Assembly (NCBI RefSeq): GCF_042651065.1
Contig: NZ_JBHSCH010000010.1
Coordinates: 1 to 64,000, forward strand
Direction: 5' to 3'
DNA from: Pseudoroseomonas aestuarii
GTDB taxonomy: Bacteria > Pseudomonadota > Alphaproteobacteria > Acetobacterales > Acetobacteraceae
DNA length: 64,000 nucleotides
Shown here: positions 25,901-32,848 of the stretch, piece after piece
Layout of the letters: the number at the start of each line of letters is the position of its first letter
How positions within the stretch are numbered: the first letter of the stretch is position 1
Made by a program: the position numbers and the translations under genes
The notes under the pieces: generated by a model
The model's input: only the letters and a program-made list of their open reading frames with translations
The model's database searches: none
What the model was told of the DNA's origin: nothing

Positions 25901-26807
25901 TGGAGGGGGCGCGGGCGGCCGCGCTGCCGAAGCGGTTCATGAAGGTGGCGCCGACCACCGTCTCCTCCTCCCCCGCGATGCGGCGGCAATAGGCGCCGAG
26001 CAGGGCGGTGAGCAGGTCGGGCCAAGCGGCCTCATGCGCGGCGGCGAGGCGGCGCAGCGCCGCGCCCGTGGCGGCATCGATCGCGGCCTCGGCGCGGTGG
26101 GCGGAACGGGCGGTGCGCGCCGCGCCGGGGGTGAAGCCCACCGCTTCCGGTGCCCCTGCCATGGCCTGCCGCCAGTGGGCGGCATCGGCGGCACGGCGAG
26201 GCGAGGCGCGGTAGGCGGCATTCGCCTCCACCGCGGCGGCGAAGGGAGCCAGCGGCGCGCCCGGATCGGTGCCGGCCACGCGCGCGGCGTAGAGCGCGGC
26301 GACGCGGTGCACCAGCAGCTCCGTGCCATAGCCATCCAGCACCAGGTGGTGGGCACGCTGGTACCAGAGGTGGTGCGTGGGCGAGAGGCAGTAGAGCCGC
26401 TCGGCCGCGAGGCCGCCGCGCGCCGGGTCCACGGGCGTGTCCATGTCGCGCCGCATCGCCGCGCGCGCGGCGGCGAGCGGCTCCGGCGCGGCGGAGAGGT
26501 CCACCACCTCCAGCCAGGGGCGCAGCGCCGGGTCGGGCTGCTGCACCACGCCGGCCGGCGTCTCGCGGATACGCAGGGCGAGGCACTCGGCCTCCGCCAC
26601 CATGCCGTCCACCGCCGCGCGGAAGGCGGCGCGGTCCAGCGGGCCGTGGAATTCCAGGTACTGCCCGGTGTTGAAGACCGGGTTGCCGGGGTCGATCCGC
26701 TGCGCGAACCACAGCCCTTCCTGCGCCTCGGTCAGCGGCAGGGGGGGGCCGTCCACCGCCGGGGGAAAGGTCAGCGGCGGCTCGGCGCAGCGGAGATCCT
26801 CAGCCAT
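22905..26807 (-). CDS. entF: EntF-like nonribosomal peptide synthetase (C-A-PCP-TE), serine-specific
   Basis: A complete 1300-residue module. The condensation domain (about 20-450) has HHLVLDG at 153-159. The adenylation domain (about 465-960) has TSGSTGEPKG near 607. The carrier protein has GGNSLLAVE near 992. The thioesterase (about 1070-1300) has the nucleophile motif GWSVGG near 1126. Alignment by eye with E. coli EntF gives the ten specificity residues D V W H F S L V D K (from FDVSVWEF, AHFVPSM, VFCSGEA, LHNLYGPTEAAVDV and the C-terminal GK), which is the EntF serine code. It should join DHB to serine and oligomerise or cyclise the product. It overlaps the aryl carrier gene by 8 bp. Confidence 0.93.
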   Translation of the reverse strand: MAEDLRCAEPPLTFPPAVDGPPLPLTEAQEGLWFAQRIDPGNPVFNTGQYLEFHGPLDRAAFRAAVDGMVAEAECLALRIRETPAGVVQQPDPALRPWLEVVDLSAAPEPLAAARAAMRRDMDTPVDPARGGLAAERLYCLSPTHHLWYQRAHHLVLDGYGTELLVHRVAALYAARVAGTDPGAPLAPFAAAVEANAAYRASPRRAADAAHWRQAMAGAPEAVGFTPGAARTARSAHRAEAAIDAATGAALRRLAAAHEAAWPDLLTALLGAYCRRIAGEEETVVGATFMNRFGSAAARAPSTQMNVLPLRIRLDEAAPLAEAVEPVLAQLARLRRHGRYRGEQLRRDLGRVGAGRRLHGAIINIQPFHGIPVFPGCTAELRLLGTGPVDDITFDLRTDPGAATLRLDVEANPDLYTAAEAAAHATRAAHFIAAALEAGRLDAVPTATPEEARRFTEAVNATAHPVPDTTLAALIGRAMAATPEAAALRSGGTTLSYRELDRRSAALAAALAARGIGAGDLVAVALERSPELVVALLGTLRAGAAYLPLDPAHPPERLGRILASARPRLALAAAPLPGAVEMLPPAAWPASGEAPPGPAPGDTAYALYTSGSTGEPKGVLIEHRAIVNRLEWMRQHYGFTAADRVLQKTAATFDVSVWEFFLPLICGGTLVLAPPGAQRDPAAIAALIRDEGITAAHFVPSMLAAFLAHPAARGLAMHRVFCSGEALTAELRDRFHATLTAELHNLYGPTEAAVDVTYWDASAGDTSNPLPIGHPVWNTRMYVLDEALRPLPAGVTGHLFIGGVQLAREYLGRPDLTERAFIPDPFHPGARMYRTGDLARFRDDGAILYLGRSDGQVKLRGFRIELGEIEAALGTSPMVAQVRVIAREDRAGDKRLVAYLVPGEGYDPAALRAHLAARLPDYMLPAALVPLPALPVNSSGKLDRAALPAPELPAAPGRPPEGETERRLATLFAAALGLPEIGAEEDFFAAGGNSLLAVELMLRVQEEFGRDPGLGALFEHPTVARFAVLLEADALPPGDDGLRPLIRLGRGEAERPPLYVVHPAGGIAWCYGRLARALGPEIPVLGLQAPALDSASPPPASLEALAEDYVARLLAAHAGGPVHLAGWSVGGIIAQAMAVRLRALGHAVGTLALLDSYPAEAWRAEPEPEPGALFRALLAIAGHDPARHPELPMRREPVLAFLRQGGTPLGRLPEAVLDGVMRVMEGNNRLVRGHRHSRFDGTLLHFRAARDHAGRALSPAMWAPHAASVEVLEVPALHGEMIGAAAVAQIAPVLRRRLGP

Positions 26808-27063
26808 GGGCGGGCCGCGCCATCGTCCGCTCGGCCACCGCCCACCAGGCCTCCACCGTGAGCTTCTCGGCCAGCGCGCCGAAGTCGAGCGACAGCCCGG
26901 CCTGTCCCCAGCGCGTCACCAGGTCGATGGCGCGGAGCGAGTCCAGGCCCAGGTCGGAGAGGTCCTCGTCATCGCCGAACTCATCGGGCGCCATGCGCAG
27001 GGCGCGGGCGATGTCGGCGCGCATCTGCGCCCGCGTCAGGGGCGGGGTGGCGGCTTCGGCCAT
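26800..27063 (-). CDS. free-standing aryl carrier protein
   Basis: An acyl-carrier-type protein of 87 residues with the phosphopantetheine site GLDSLRAIDLV (Ser in DSL). Helix 1 is RADIARALRMAPDEF and the tail LTVEAWWAV matches the aryl carrier (ArCP) domain of EntB/DhbB. In the classical pathway this domain is fused to an isochorismatase; here it is alone, so the isochorismatase activity is missing from this gene. It would be loaded with DHB by the EntE-like ligase and donate it to the EntF condensation domain. It lies 18 bases after entE and overlaps entF. Confidence 0.9.
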   Translation of the reverse strand: MAEAATPPLTRAQMRADIARALRMAPDEFGDDEDLSDLGLDSLRAIDLVTRWGQAGLSLDFGALAEKLTVEAWWAVAERTMARPAHG

Positions 27064-27081
27064 GTCGTGCGGTCCTCTTCC

Positions 27082-28710
27082 TCAGTCGGCATTCTCTTGG
27101 GCCAGCAGCCGGGCGCGCAGGCGGGCCCGCAGCTCGCGGCGGCTGATCTTGCCGGCGGCCGTGGTCTCGAAGGCCTCCACCAGCACGATCTGGTCCGGCA
27201 CCTTGAACTCGGCGATGCCGCGGCCGCGCATCCAGGCCTTCAGCGCCGGGGCGCGCGGCCGCTCCCCCTGCGGGATGACGAAGGCGCAGCTCCGCTCGCC
27301 CAGGAATTCGTCCGGCACGGAGACGACGGCGGCGTCGAACACGTTCGGATGGGCGAGGAGGTGATCCTCGATCTCCTCGGCGGAGATCTTCTCGCCGGCG
27401 CGGTTGATGTGGTCACCGGCGCGGCCCTGCACCACCAGGTAGCCGCCGGGCAGGCGGCGCACCACGTCGCCCGTGCGGTAGAAGCCGTCCGGCGTGAAGG
27501 AGCGGGCATTGGCCGCGTCGTCATTGTGGTAGGCGCGGATGGTGTAGGGGCCACGCGCCAGCAGGTAGCCCGGCTCGCCCTCCGGCACCTCCTCGCCCAT
27601 GTCGTCGACGATGCGCACCTCGTCATTCGGGCTGATCGGGCGGCCCTGCGTCTCCAGCACGATGTCGTCCGGGTCGTCGAGGCGGGTGTAGTTCACCAGC
27701 CCCTCGGCCATGCCGAACACCTGCTGCAGGCGGGCGGGCAGGGCGTCCTGCACGCGGCGCGCCGCCTCGGGCGTCAGCTTGGCGCCGCCCACCAGCAGCA
27801 CCTCCAGGCTGGAGAGGTCGTGCCGCCCGGCGGCCGCGGCCTGCGCCCAGAGCAGCGCCAGCGGCGGCACGAGGCCGGTGATGGTGACGCGCTCCTGCGC
27901 GATGAGGGGGAAGGCGGTCTCGGGGCTCGGCGTCGGGCTCAGCACCACGCGGGCGCCGGCGTAGAGGGCGCCCATATGGCCGGGCGAGCTCATCGGGAAG
28001 TTGTGCGCCGCCGGCAGGGCGACGAGGAACACGCTCTCCGCCGTGACGCCGCAGATCTCGTTGCTGGCGCGGAAGCTGTAGATGTAGTCGTCATGCGTGC
28101 GCGGGATGAGCTTGGACAGGCCCGTGGTGCCGCCCGAGATCTGCAGGAAGGCGACGCTCGCCGGGTCCGGCTCCGGCGGCAGCGCGGCGCGGTCGCCGTC
28201 GAGGCTCTCGAAGGCGGTGAACTCCTCCGCCTCGCCGACGATGACGACATGCCGCAGCCCCGGCGCGGCCTCGCGCAGGTCGCGCGCCAAGGGGCGATAG
28301 TCGAAGCCGTCCGTGCCGCGCGCGGCGGCGATGTAGGCGCTGGCCTCGGATTTCGCGGCGAAATGCGCCAGTTCGGCGATGCGGTGCGCCGGCAGCGCGT
28401 AGACCGGCACCAGCCCGGCCAGGAACAGGCCGAACACGGCCGGGAAGAACTCCGGGATGTTGCCGAGCTGGACCACCACCCGCTCGCCCGGCCGCAGCCC
28501 GAGGGCGAGGAAGCCGGCGGCGGCCGCCTCGGCGCGGGCGTGCAACTCCGCATAGGTCCAGCGCTGCCCGCCGCCGATCACCGCCGGCGCCTCCGGCCGC
28601 TCGGCGGCGCGCTGGCGCAGGAAGCCGGGGAAGGTCTCGCCCCGCCAGTGGCCGGCCGCGCGGTAGCGCGCCGCGAATTCGGGGGGCCATTCCTGTCGCA
28701 GTGGGATCAA
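27082..28710 (-). CDS. entE: 2,3-dihydroxybenzoate-AMP ligase (EntE/DhbE-like)
   Basis: An aryl-acid adenylating enzyme of about 542 residues that activates DHB and loads the aryl carrier protein. It has ISGGTTGLSKLIPRTH (AMP loop), AHNFPMSSPG (Asn of the aryl-acid pocket), QVFGMAEGLVNYTRLDD and the late hinge NRAGEKISAEEIE with the Lys in TAAGKISRREL. Ser in NFPMS and Val-Asn in GLVNY are the DHB-type residues; salicylate enzymes have Cys/Ala and Leu-Cys there. I prefer the TTG at 28710 because it gives the family start IPLRQEWPPEFAARYR. An ATG at 28764 would add an arginine-rich tail and falls inside the Fur-box-like site. Confidence 0.92.
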   Translation of the reverse strand: MIPLRQEWPPEFAARYRAAGHWRGETFPGFLRQRAAERPEAPAVIGGGQRWTYAELHARAEAAAAGFLALGLRPGERVVVQLGNIPEFFPAVFGLFLAGLVPVYALPAHRIAELAHFAAKSEASAYIAAARGTDGFDYRPLARDLREAAPGLRHVVIVGEAEEFTAFESLDGDRAALPPEPDPASVAFLQISGGTTGLSKLIPRTHDDYIYSFRASNEICGVTAESVFLVALPAAHNFPMSSPGHMGALYAGARVVLSPTPSPETAFPLIAQERVTITGLVPPLALLWAQAAAAGRHDLSSLEVLLVGGAKLTPEAARRVQDALPARLQQVFGMAEGLVNYTRLDDPDDIVLETQGRPISPNDEVRIVDDMGEEVPEGEPGYLLARGPYTIRAYHNDDAANARSFTPDGFYRTGDVVRRLPGGYLVVQGRAGDHINRAGEKISAEEIEDHLLAHPNVFDAAVVSVPDEFLGERSCAFVIPQGERPRAPALKAWMRGRGIAEFKVPDQIVLVEAFETTAAGKISRRELRARLRARLLAQENAD

Positions 28711-28759
28711 GGCGGGGGTCCGTTCTCGGCGGCGCCGGCGGGCGGGGGGCCGCCCGGCC

Positions 28760-28778
28760 AGCATTGATACTCATTCTC
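28760..28778. promoter_or_regulatory. Fur-box-like site upstream of entE-ArCP-entF
   Basis: On the minus strand the sequence reads GAGAATGAGTATCAATGCT, which matches the Fur consensus at 12 of 19 positions, with a strong left half (GAGAATGA-TATCA). It lies 50 bases upstream of the TTG start of entE and is downstream of the convergent end of the esterase gene region. Confidence 0.6.
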
Positions 28779-28821
28779 AATAGGCGCCTGCCGTGGCCGG
28801 GGCAAGCCGGCGCGGGGCCTC

Positions 28822-29739
28822 TCAGGGCGGGGCGCTGCCCTCCGGCATGCGGCCGGTGGCCAGCACCAGCGCATCGGCCACCGCCCCGGGCACCATGCTG
28901 CCATGCGTCTCGCCCTCCATGCGGCGGAAGCCGACGCGCAGTCCGGGGATGGCGGCCAGGGCGCGCGCCGTCTCCAGCCCGCCCGGCCCGTTGCCGATGG
29001 CGGCGCGGTAGGGACCCGGCCGCGATACCCCGGCCACCGAGATCAGCACGTCCATCGGCCGCGCCAGCCGCCCGCCGGCGGCGCGCAGGCCGGCCAGGAA
29101 GGCCGCCTGCTCATCCAGCACGGAGCGGCGGTTCCACCAGATGGAGGGGTCCGCCAGCGCATAGGCGTTGAACAGCTGCGGCCGCGTGAACAGCGCGTGC
29201 AGCCCGAGCAGCCCCCCCAGCGAGTGGCCGAACAGCGTCTGCCGCGCCGGGTCCAGCGGCAGGCGGGCGGCCACCGCCGGGCGCAGCGCCGCCTCCAGGA
29301 AATCGAGGAACCGCTCCCGCCCGCCGGAGGGTGGCGGGTTGTCGCGGCGCGGGCCGAAGGCCTCGGCGGGTGTGGGCGGCGTCAGGTCGAGGAAGCGCCG
29401 GTCGGGGTCGTGCTGCGGCTCGGCCGGGTGGTCGATGGCCAGCAGCGCCACGCCGGCGGCACCCGCCGCCTCGCGCGCCTGCCAGGCGAGCGGGAAGGTG
29501 CCGTTGCCGTCCAGCACCGTCAGCAGCGGGTAGCCCATGGCGGGCGGCGGCGTGGCCGGGCGCGCGAGCTGGATGGACCAGGGCGGCCCCTCGCCCAGGC
29601 CCAGCGCGAACCGCTCCACCAGCGGGTGCCCCTCCGTTCCGGCCGGTTCCGGCGTCCGCTGCGCCCGCGCGGCGCGCGCCGGCAGCAGCGTGGGAAGGGC
29701 AAGGGCGGCGCCCAGCAGCACCCGGCGCGCGGGGTTCAT
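28822..29739 (-). CDS. secreted IroE-like siderophore esterase
   Basis: A serine hydrolase of 305 residues with a signal peptide (about 1-27, RRVLLGAALALPTLLPARAARAQ). Family motifs are PLLTVLDGNGTFPLAW, LFGHSLGGLLGL (Ser173), DPSIWWNRRSVLDE and GETHGSM (His279). The SIWWN stretch is typical of IroE/Fes-type trilactone esterases. Being exported, it would linearise or cut the catecholate in the periplasm, in contrast to the cytoplasmic relative at 16165. Its start overlaps the M20 gene stop by an ATGA, giving an MFS-M20-esterase operon. Confidence 0.85.
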   Translation of the reverse strand: MNPARRVLLGAALALPTLLPARAARAQRTPEPAGTEGHPLVERFALGLGEGPPWSIQLARPATPPPAMGYPLLTVLDGNGTFPLAWQAREAAGAAGVALLAIDHPAEPQHDPDRRFLDLTPPTPAEAFGPRRDNPPPSGGRERFLDFLEAALRPAVAARLPLDPARQTLFGHSLGGLLGLHALFTRPQLFNAYALADPSIWWNRRSVLDEQAAFLAGLRAAGGRLARPMDVLISVAGVSRPGPYRAAIGNGPGGLETARALAAIPGLRVGFRRMEGETHGSMVPGAVADALVLATGRMPEGSAPP

Positions 29740-30926
29740 GCGCCCTCCCCCAGCGCGTGCTGCACAAGGCTGACCCAGTAGGCGGCACCGACCGGCAGCA
29801 GCGCGTCGTTGAAGTCGTAGCGGGGCGTGTGGACGTGGTGGAAGCTGCCATCCGCCGCCACGCCGTTGCCCACCAGGATGAAGGCGCCGGGGCGGGCCTG
29901 GAGCATGTAGGCGAAATCCTCGCCGGCCGTGATCGGCGGGTAGTCGGTGTCCACCTGCGCCGCGCCCGCCAGCGCGGCGGCGGCGCGGGCGGCCAGCGCC
30001 ACCTCCGCCCCCGTGTTCACCAGCGCCGGGTAGTCGTGCCGGTAATCCACCTCGGCCGCGCAGCCATGCGCGGTGGCCAGCGCCTCGGCCAGCTCGCGCA
30101 GGCGCCGGCCCATGGTCTCGCGGATCTCGGGGCGGAAGGAGCGGCCGGTGCCGGAGAGGCGCGCCTCGGCGGGGATGACGTTCGGCGCCCGCGCGTCGCC
30201 GGCGGCGATGTGGCCGACGCTCAGCACCCCCGTCTCCCGCGCCGGCAGGTTGCGGCCGATGACGCCCTGCAACGCGCCGATGAAGGCGGCCAGCGGCTGG
30301 GTCGGGTCGGTCGCGCGGTGCGGCACGGCGCCATGCCCGCCGCTGCCGCGGAAGGTGACGGACCAGCTGTCCACATTCGCCAGCATCGGCCCGGTGCGCA
30401 GGCCGAAGTGGCCCAGCGCCAGCCCCGGCTCGTTGTGCAGGCCGAACACGGCATCGGCGGGGAAGCGCTCGAACAGCCCATCCTCCACCATGCGCCGCCC
30501 GCCGCCCAGGCCCTCCTCGGCGGGCTGGAAGATGAAGTGGACGGTGCCGGCGAAATCCGGGTTCCGCGCCAGTTCCTCCGCCGCGCCGAGCAGCATGGTG
30601 GTGTGCCCGTCATGCCCGCAGGCATGCATCACCCCGGGCGTGGCCGAGGCATAGGGCAGGCCGGTGGCCTCCTGGATCGGCAGGGCGTCCATGTCGGCGC
30701 GCAGCGCGATGCTGCGCGGCCCCGGCCGGCGCCCGCGCAGCGTGCCGACGACGCCGGTGCCCGCCAGCCCCTCCTCCACCGCGATGCCGCAGGCGCGCAG
30801 CCGGGCGGCGACGCGCGCCGCCGTGCGCCGTTCCTCGAAGCCCATCTCGGGGTGGCGGTGCAGGTCGTGGCGGAAGGCGGCGAGATCCTGCTGCCGGGCC
30901 GCGAGACGTTCGCTCAGGTGCTGCAA
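29736..30926 (-). CDS. M20 family amidohydrolase (hippurate hydrolase-like)
   Basis: A metal-dependent amidohydrolase of 396 residues of the M20D/aminoacylase group. Metal-binding motifs are HACGHDGH at 101-108, FIFQPAEEGLGGG and LHNEPG, and a final HHVHTPRYDFND. The start FRHDLHRHPEMGFEE is typical of the family. I use a TTG start with GGAG 9 bases upstream; no ATG fits. There is no signal peptide. The family removes acyl or benzoyl groups from amino acids (hippurate is N-benzoylglycine). In an operon with a siderophore esterase and behind a Fur-like box, it may cleave the amide of DHB-serine, but this is inference. Confidence 0.88.
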   Translation of the reverse strand: MQHLSERLAARQQDLAAFRHDLHRHPEMGFEERRTAARVAARLRACGIAVEEGLAGTGVVGTLRGRRPGPRSIALRADMDALPIQEATGLPYASATPGVMHACGHDGHTTMLLGAAEELARNPDFAGTVHFIFQPAEEGLGGGRRMVEDGLFERFPADAVFGLHNEPGLALGHFGLRTGPMLANVDSWSVTFRGSGGHGAVPHRATDPTQPLAAFIGALQGVIGRNLPARETGVLSVGHIAAGDARAPNVIPAEARLSGTGRSFRPEIRETMGRRLRELAEALATAHGCAAEVDYRHDYPALVNTGAEVALAARAAAALAGAAQVDTDYPPITAGEDFAYMLQARPGAFILVGNGVAADGSFHHVHTPRYDFNDALLPVGAAYWVSLVQHALGEGA

Positions 30927-30973
30927 GGCGTTTGGCTCCGCTGGGCTGGGGGAGATGGCAGGGGAAGGGCGCG

Positions 30974-32200
30974 TCAGCGCGGGCCGGGCGCGGCCATGGT
31001 TGCGGCCGGCCGCCCCCACATGGAGAGCGAGACGGCCAGCAGCATCAGCGCCACCAGCAGGTAGGGCAGGCTGTGGCCGAGCGTGTAGAGCAGGCTTCCG
31101 GCCACCGGCCCCAGAACCATGCCGAGGCCCTGCGCCGCGCCAGCCGCGCCGGCCGCGCCGCCCTGCTCCTGCGGCCCCACGGCGTTGGCGACCATCGCCG
31201 AGAAGGCGGGGAACACCCAGCCCATGCCGGCCGCCGCCACGAAGTAGCAGGCCCCCAGCATCCAGCCCTGGGTGGCGAGCGCGACGCTGCCGAAGCCGGC
31301 CGCCGCGACCAGCGTGCCGAGGCCGATCATCCGCGCCGGGGCGATGCGGAGCCGCGTGGCCAGGGCCTGCGACAGCACCAGGGCGAGGCCCACCAGCATC
31401 AGCGCCGTGCCCGCCGCCTCCGCCGCCGCGTCGGGCGCCAGGCCGAGGCGGTCCAGCGCGTAGAAGCCGATGGTGACCTGCGCGATGGCCACGCTGAACA
31501 TGGCGGTGAAGCCGGTGAGGAGCGGGTGGCGCAGCCGCGGGTCCCACAGCGGCAGCGCCTTGCGCGGCGGGCGCGGCTGCGCGGGCTGCGCCGGCACCAG
31601 CCGCCACAGCACCAGCAGCGCCAGGGGCGGCAGGGCCGCCGTGAAGAGCAGCGGCACGCTCAGCCCGTACTGGGCCAGCAGCGCCGCCAGCGCCGGCCCG
31701 ACCACCAGCCCCGCGCCGCTGCCGGTGCCGAGCAGGGCCATCGCCGCCGCCCGGCGCTCGGGCGGCACCCGGTCGGCGATCAGCGCGCCGCTGGCGGCGG
31801 GAATGGCCGCGTAGGTGCCGCCGACCAAGGCGCGGCCCAGGGCCAGCCCGAGGAAGGCCAGGCCCTCCGGCAACTCCCAGCGCAGCGTCGCGTCGATCAT
31901 CAGGCACAGCGCCCAGTAGGAGAGGGTGAAGCCCAGGGCGCCGACCAGCAGCACCGGCCGGCGGCCGTGCCGGTCGCTGGCCAGGCCCCAGGGGCGCGCG
32001 CCCAGCATCCACATGACGCCCGAGGCGGAGACGGCCATGCCGGCCTGCCACGGCGCCAGCCCCGCCACCCGCGCGATGGGGCCGATGAGGGCGACGAAGG
32101 CCATCATCGCCATGCTGCCGGAGAAGGTGGTGGCCATCAGCGCCAGCAGGACCCTGTCCTTCTGCGGGGGCGGTGCACCGGCGGCATGGTCACGGGTCAT
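30974..32200 (-). CDS. MFS transporter, probable siderophore exporter
   Basis: A major facilitator protein of 408 residues with twelve predicted helices. Motif A appears as GLASDRHGRRPVLLVGA between helices 2 and 3. The helix-4 region reads LGRALVGGTYAAIPAASGALIADRVPPERRAAAM and helix 5 has GTGSGAGLVVGPALAALL, as in drug/proton antiporters. It is the first gene of a unit with the M20 hydrolase (47 bases downstream) and the secreted esterase. A Fur-box-like site lies upstream. Export of the apo-siderophore (as EntS does in E. coli) is the simplest role. Confidence 0.82.
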   Translation of the reverse strand: MTRDHAAGAPPPQKDRVLLALMATTFSGSMAMMAFVALIGPIARVAGLAPWQAGMAVSASGVMWMLGARPWGLASDRHGRRPVLLVGALGFTLSYWALCLMIDATLRWELPEGLAFLGLALGRALVGGTYAAIPAASGALIADRVPPERRAAAMALLGTGSGAGLVVGPALAALLAQYGLSVPLLFTAALPPLALLVLWRLVPAQPAQPRPPRKALPLWDPRLRHPLLTGFTAMFSVAIAQVTIGFYALDRLGLAPDAAAEAAGTALMLVGLALVLSQALATRLRIAPARMIGLGTLVAAAGFGSVALATQGWMLGACYFVAAAGMGWVFPAFSAMVANAVGPQEQGGAAGAAGAAQGLGMVLGPVAGSLLYTLGHSLPYLLVALMLLAVSLSMWGRPAATMAAPGPR

Positions 32201-32301
32201 GGTCAGTCCTTGGCGCGGTGCCGGGGCGGGGCCTGGGGAAGGCGGGCGGCTAGGCGTGGGCCTGCCGTGCCCCGCGCAGGCCCACGCTTGGCCGCAGATG
32301 T

Positions 32302-32320
32302 GATAATGCGACCAATTCGC
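32302..32320. promoter_or_regulatory. Fur-box-like site upstream of the MFS-M20-esterase operon
   Basis: GATAATGCGACCAATTCGC matches the Fur consensus at 12 of 19 positions: a perfect left half GATAATG and a right end ATTCGC shared with the two stronger sites at 12888 and 21672. It lies about 100 bases upstream of the MFS start and downstream of the HxlR stop. Confidence 0.55.
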
Positions 32321-32355
32321 GATTGGCAAGGGCTGCCCCGCCTGCCCGCTGCGGC

Positions 32356-32748
32356 TCAGGGGTGCCCCGCCCTGGCGGCCCTCTCCGGCGCAGGCTTGGG
32401 TGCGCTGCCGCCGAACAGGCCGATATGCGCGTCGCCCCATCGCTTCAGGGCGCCGAGGACCGGCTCCAGCGTGCGGCCGAGCGGCGAGAGGTTGTATTCC
32501 ACCTTGGGCGGCACCTGGGCATAGACGGTGCGGGTGACCAGCCCGTCCTGCTCCAGCTCGCGCAGCTGGTTGGTCAGCGTGCGCTGCGTGACGCCGGGCA
32601 GCCGCCGGCGCATCTCGTTGAAGCGCATCGTGCCTTCGAGCAGGTGGAACAGGATGACGCATTTCCACTTGCCGTCGATCAGGCTGACGGCCGCCTCCAC
32701 CGGGCAGCCGGGGTTGCAGTCCAGCCGGGAATGGCGGGGCTTGGCCAT
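32356..32748 (-). CDS. HxlR-family transcriptional regulator
   Basis: A winged-helix regulator of about 130 residues. It has the HxlR signatures CPVEAAVSLIDGKWKCVILFHLLEGTMRFNEMRRRLPGVTQRTLTNQLRELEQDGLV and YNLSPLGRTLEPVL. Cys residues near the N-terminus (DCNPGCPVE) could sense redox or electrophiles, as in related regulators. I start at the second ATG (MAKPRHSR); a further ATG 21 bases upstream is possible. It is divergent from the alcohol dehydrogenase gene with about 100 bases between them, so it probably controls that gene. Confidence 0.9.
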   Translation of the reverse strand: MAKPRHSRLDCNPGCPVEAAVSLIDGKWKCVILFHLLEGTMRFNEMRRRLPGVTQRTLTNQLRELEQDGLVTRTVYAQVPPKVEYNLSPLGRTLEPVLGALKRWGDAHIGLFGGSAPKPAPERAARAGHP

Positions 32749-32848
32749 GGGCGGTATCCATCTCGACACTAGGGGCGGTGCTTGTGCGTATCGACGTGAA
32801 GCGCCGGAACCTTACCTTCCGGCCAGAAGCATTGCGAGGAGCAGCCCC

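Noticed and set aside
27082..28710. Aryl ligase as a salicylate-AMP ligase (YbtE/PchD type)
   Set aside because: The pocket residues read Ser in NFPMS and Val-Asn in GLVNY, the DHB pattern, rather than Cys/Ala and Leu-Cys.
28711..28764. Start of entE at the ATG at 28764
   Set aside because: It would add an Arg/Pro-rich tail unlike the family and place the start codon inside the Fur-like box. The TTG at 28710 gives the normal N-terminus. It cannot be fully excluded.
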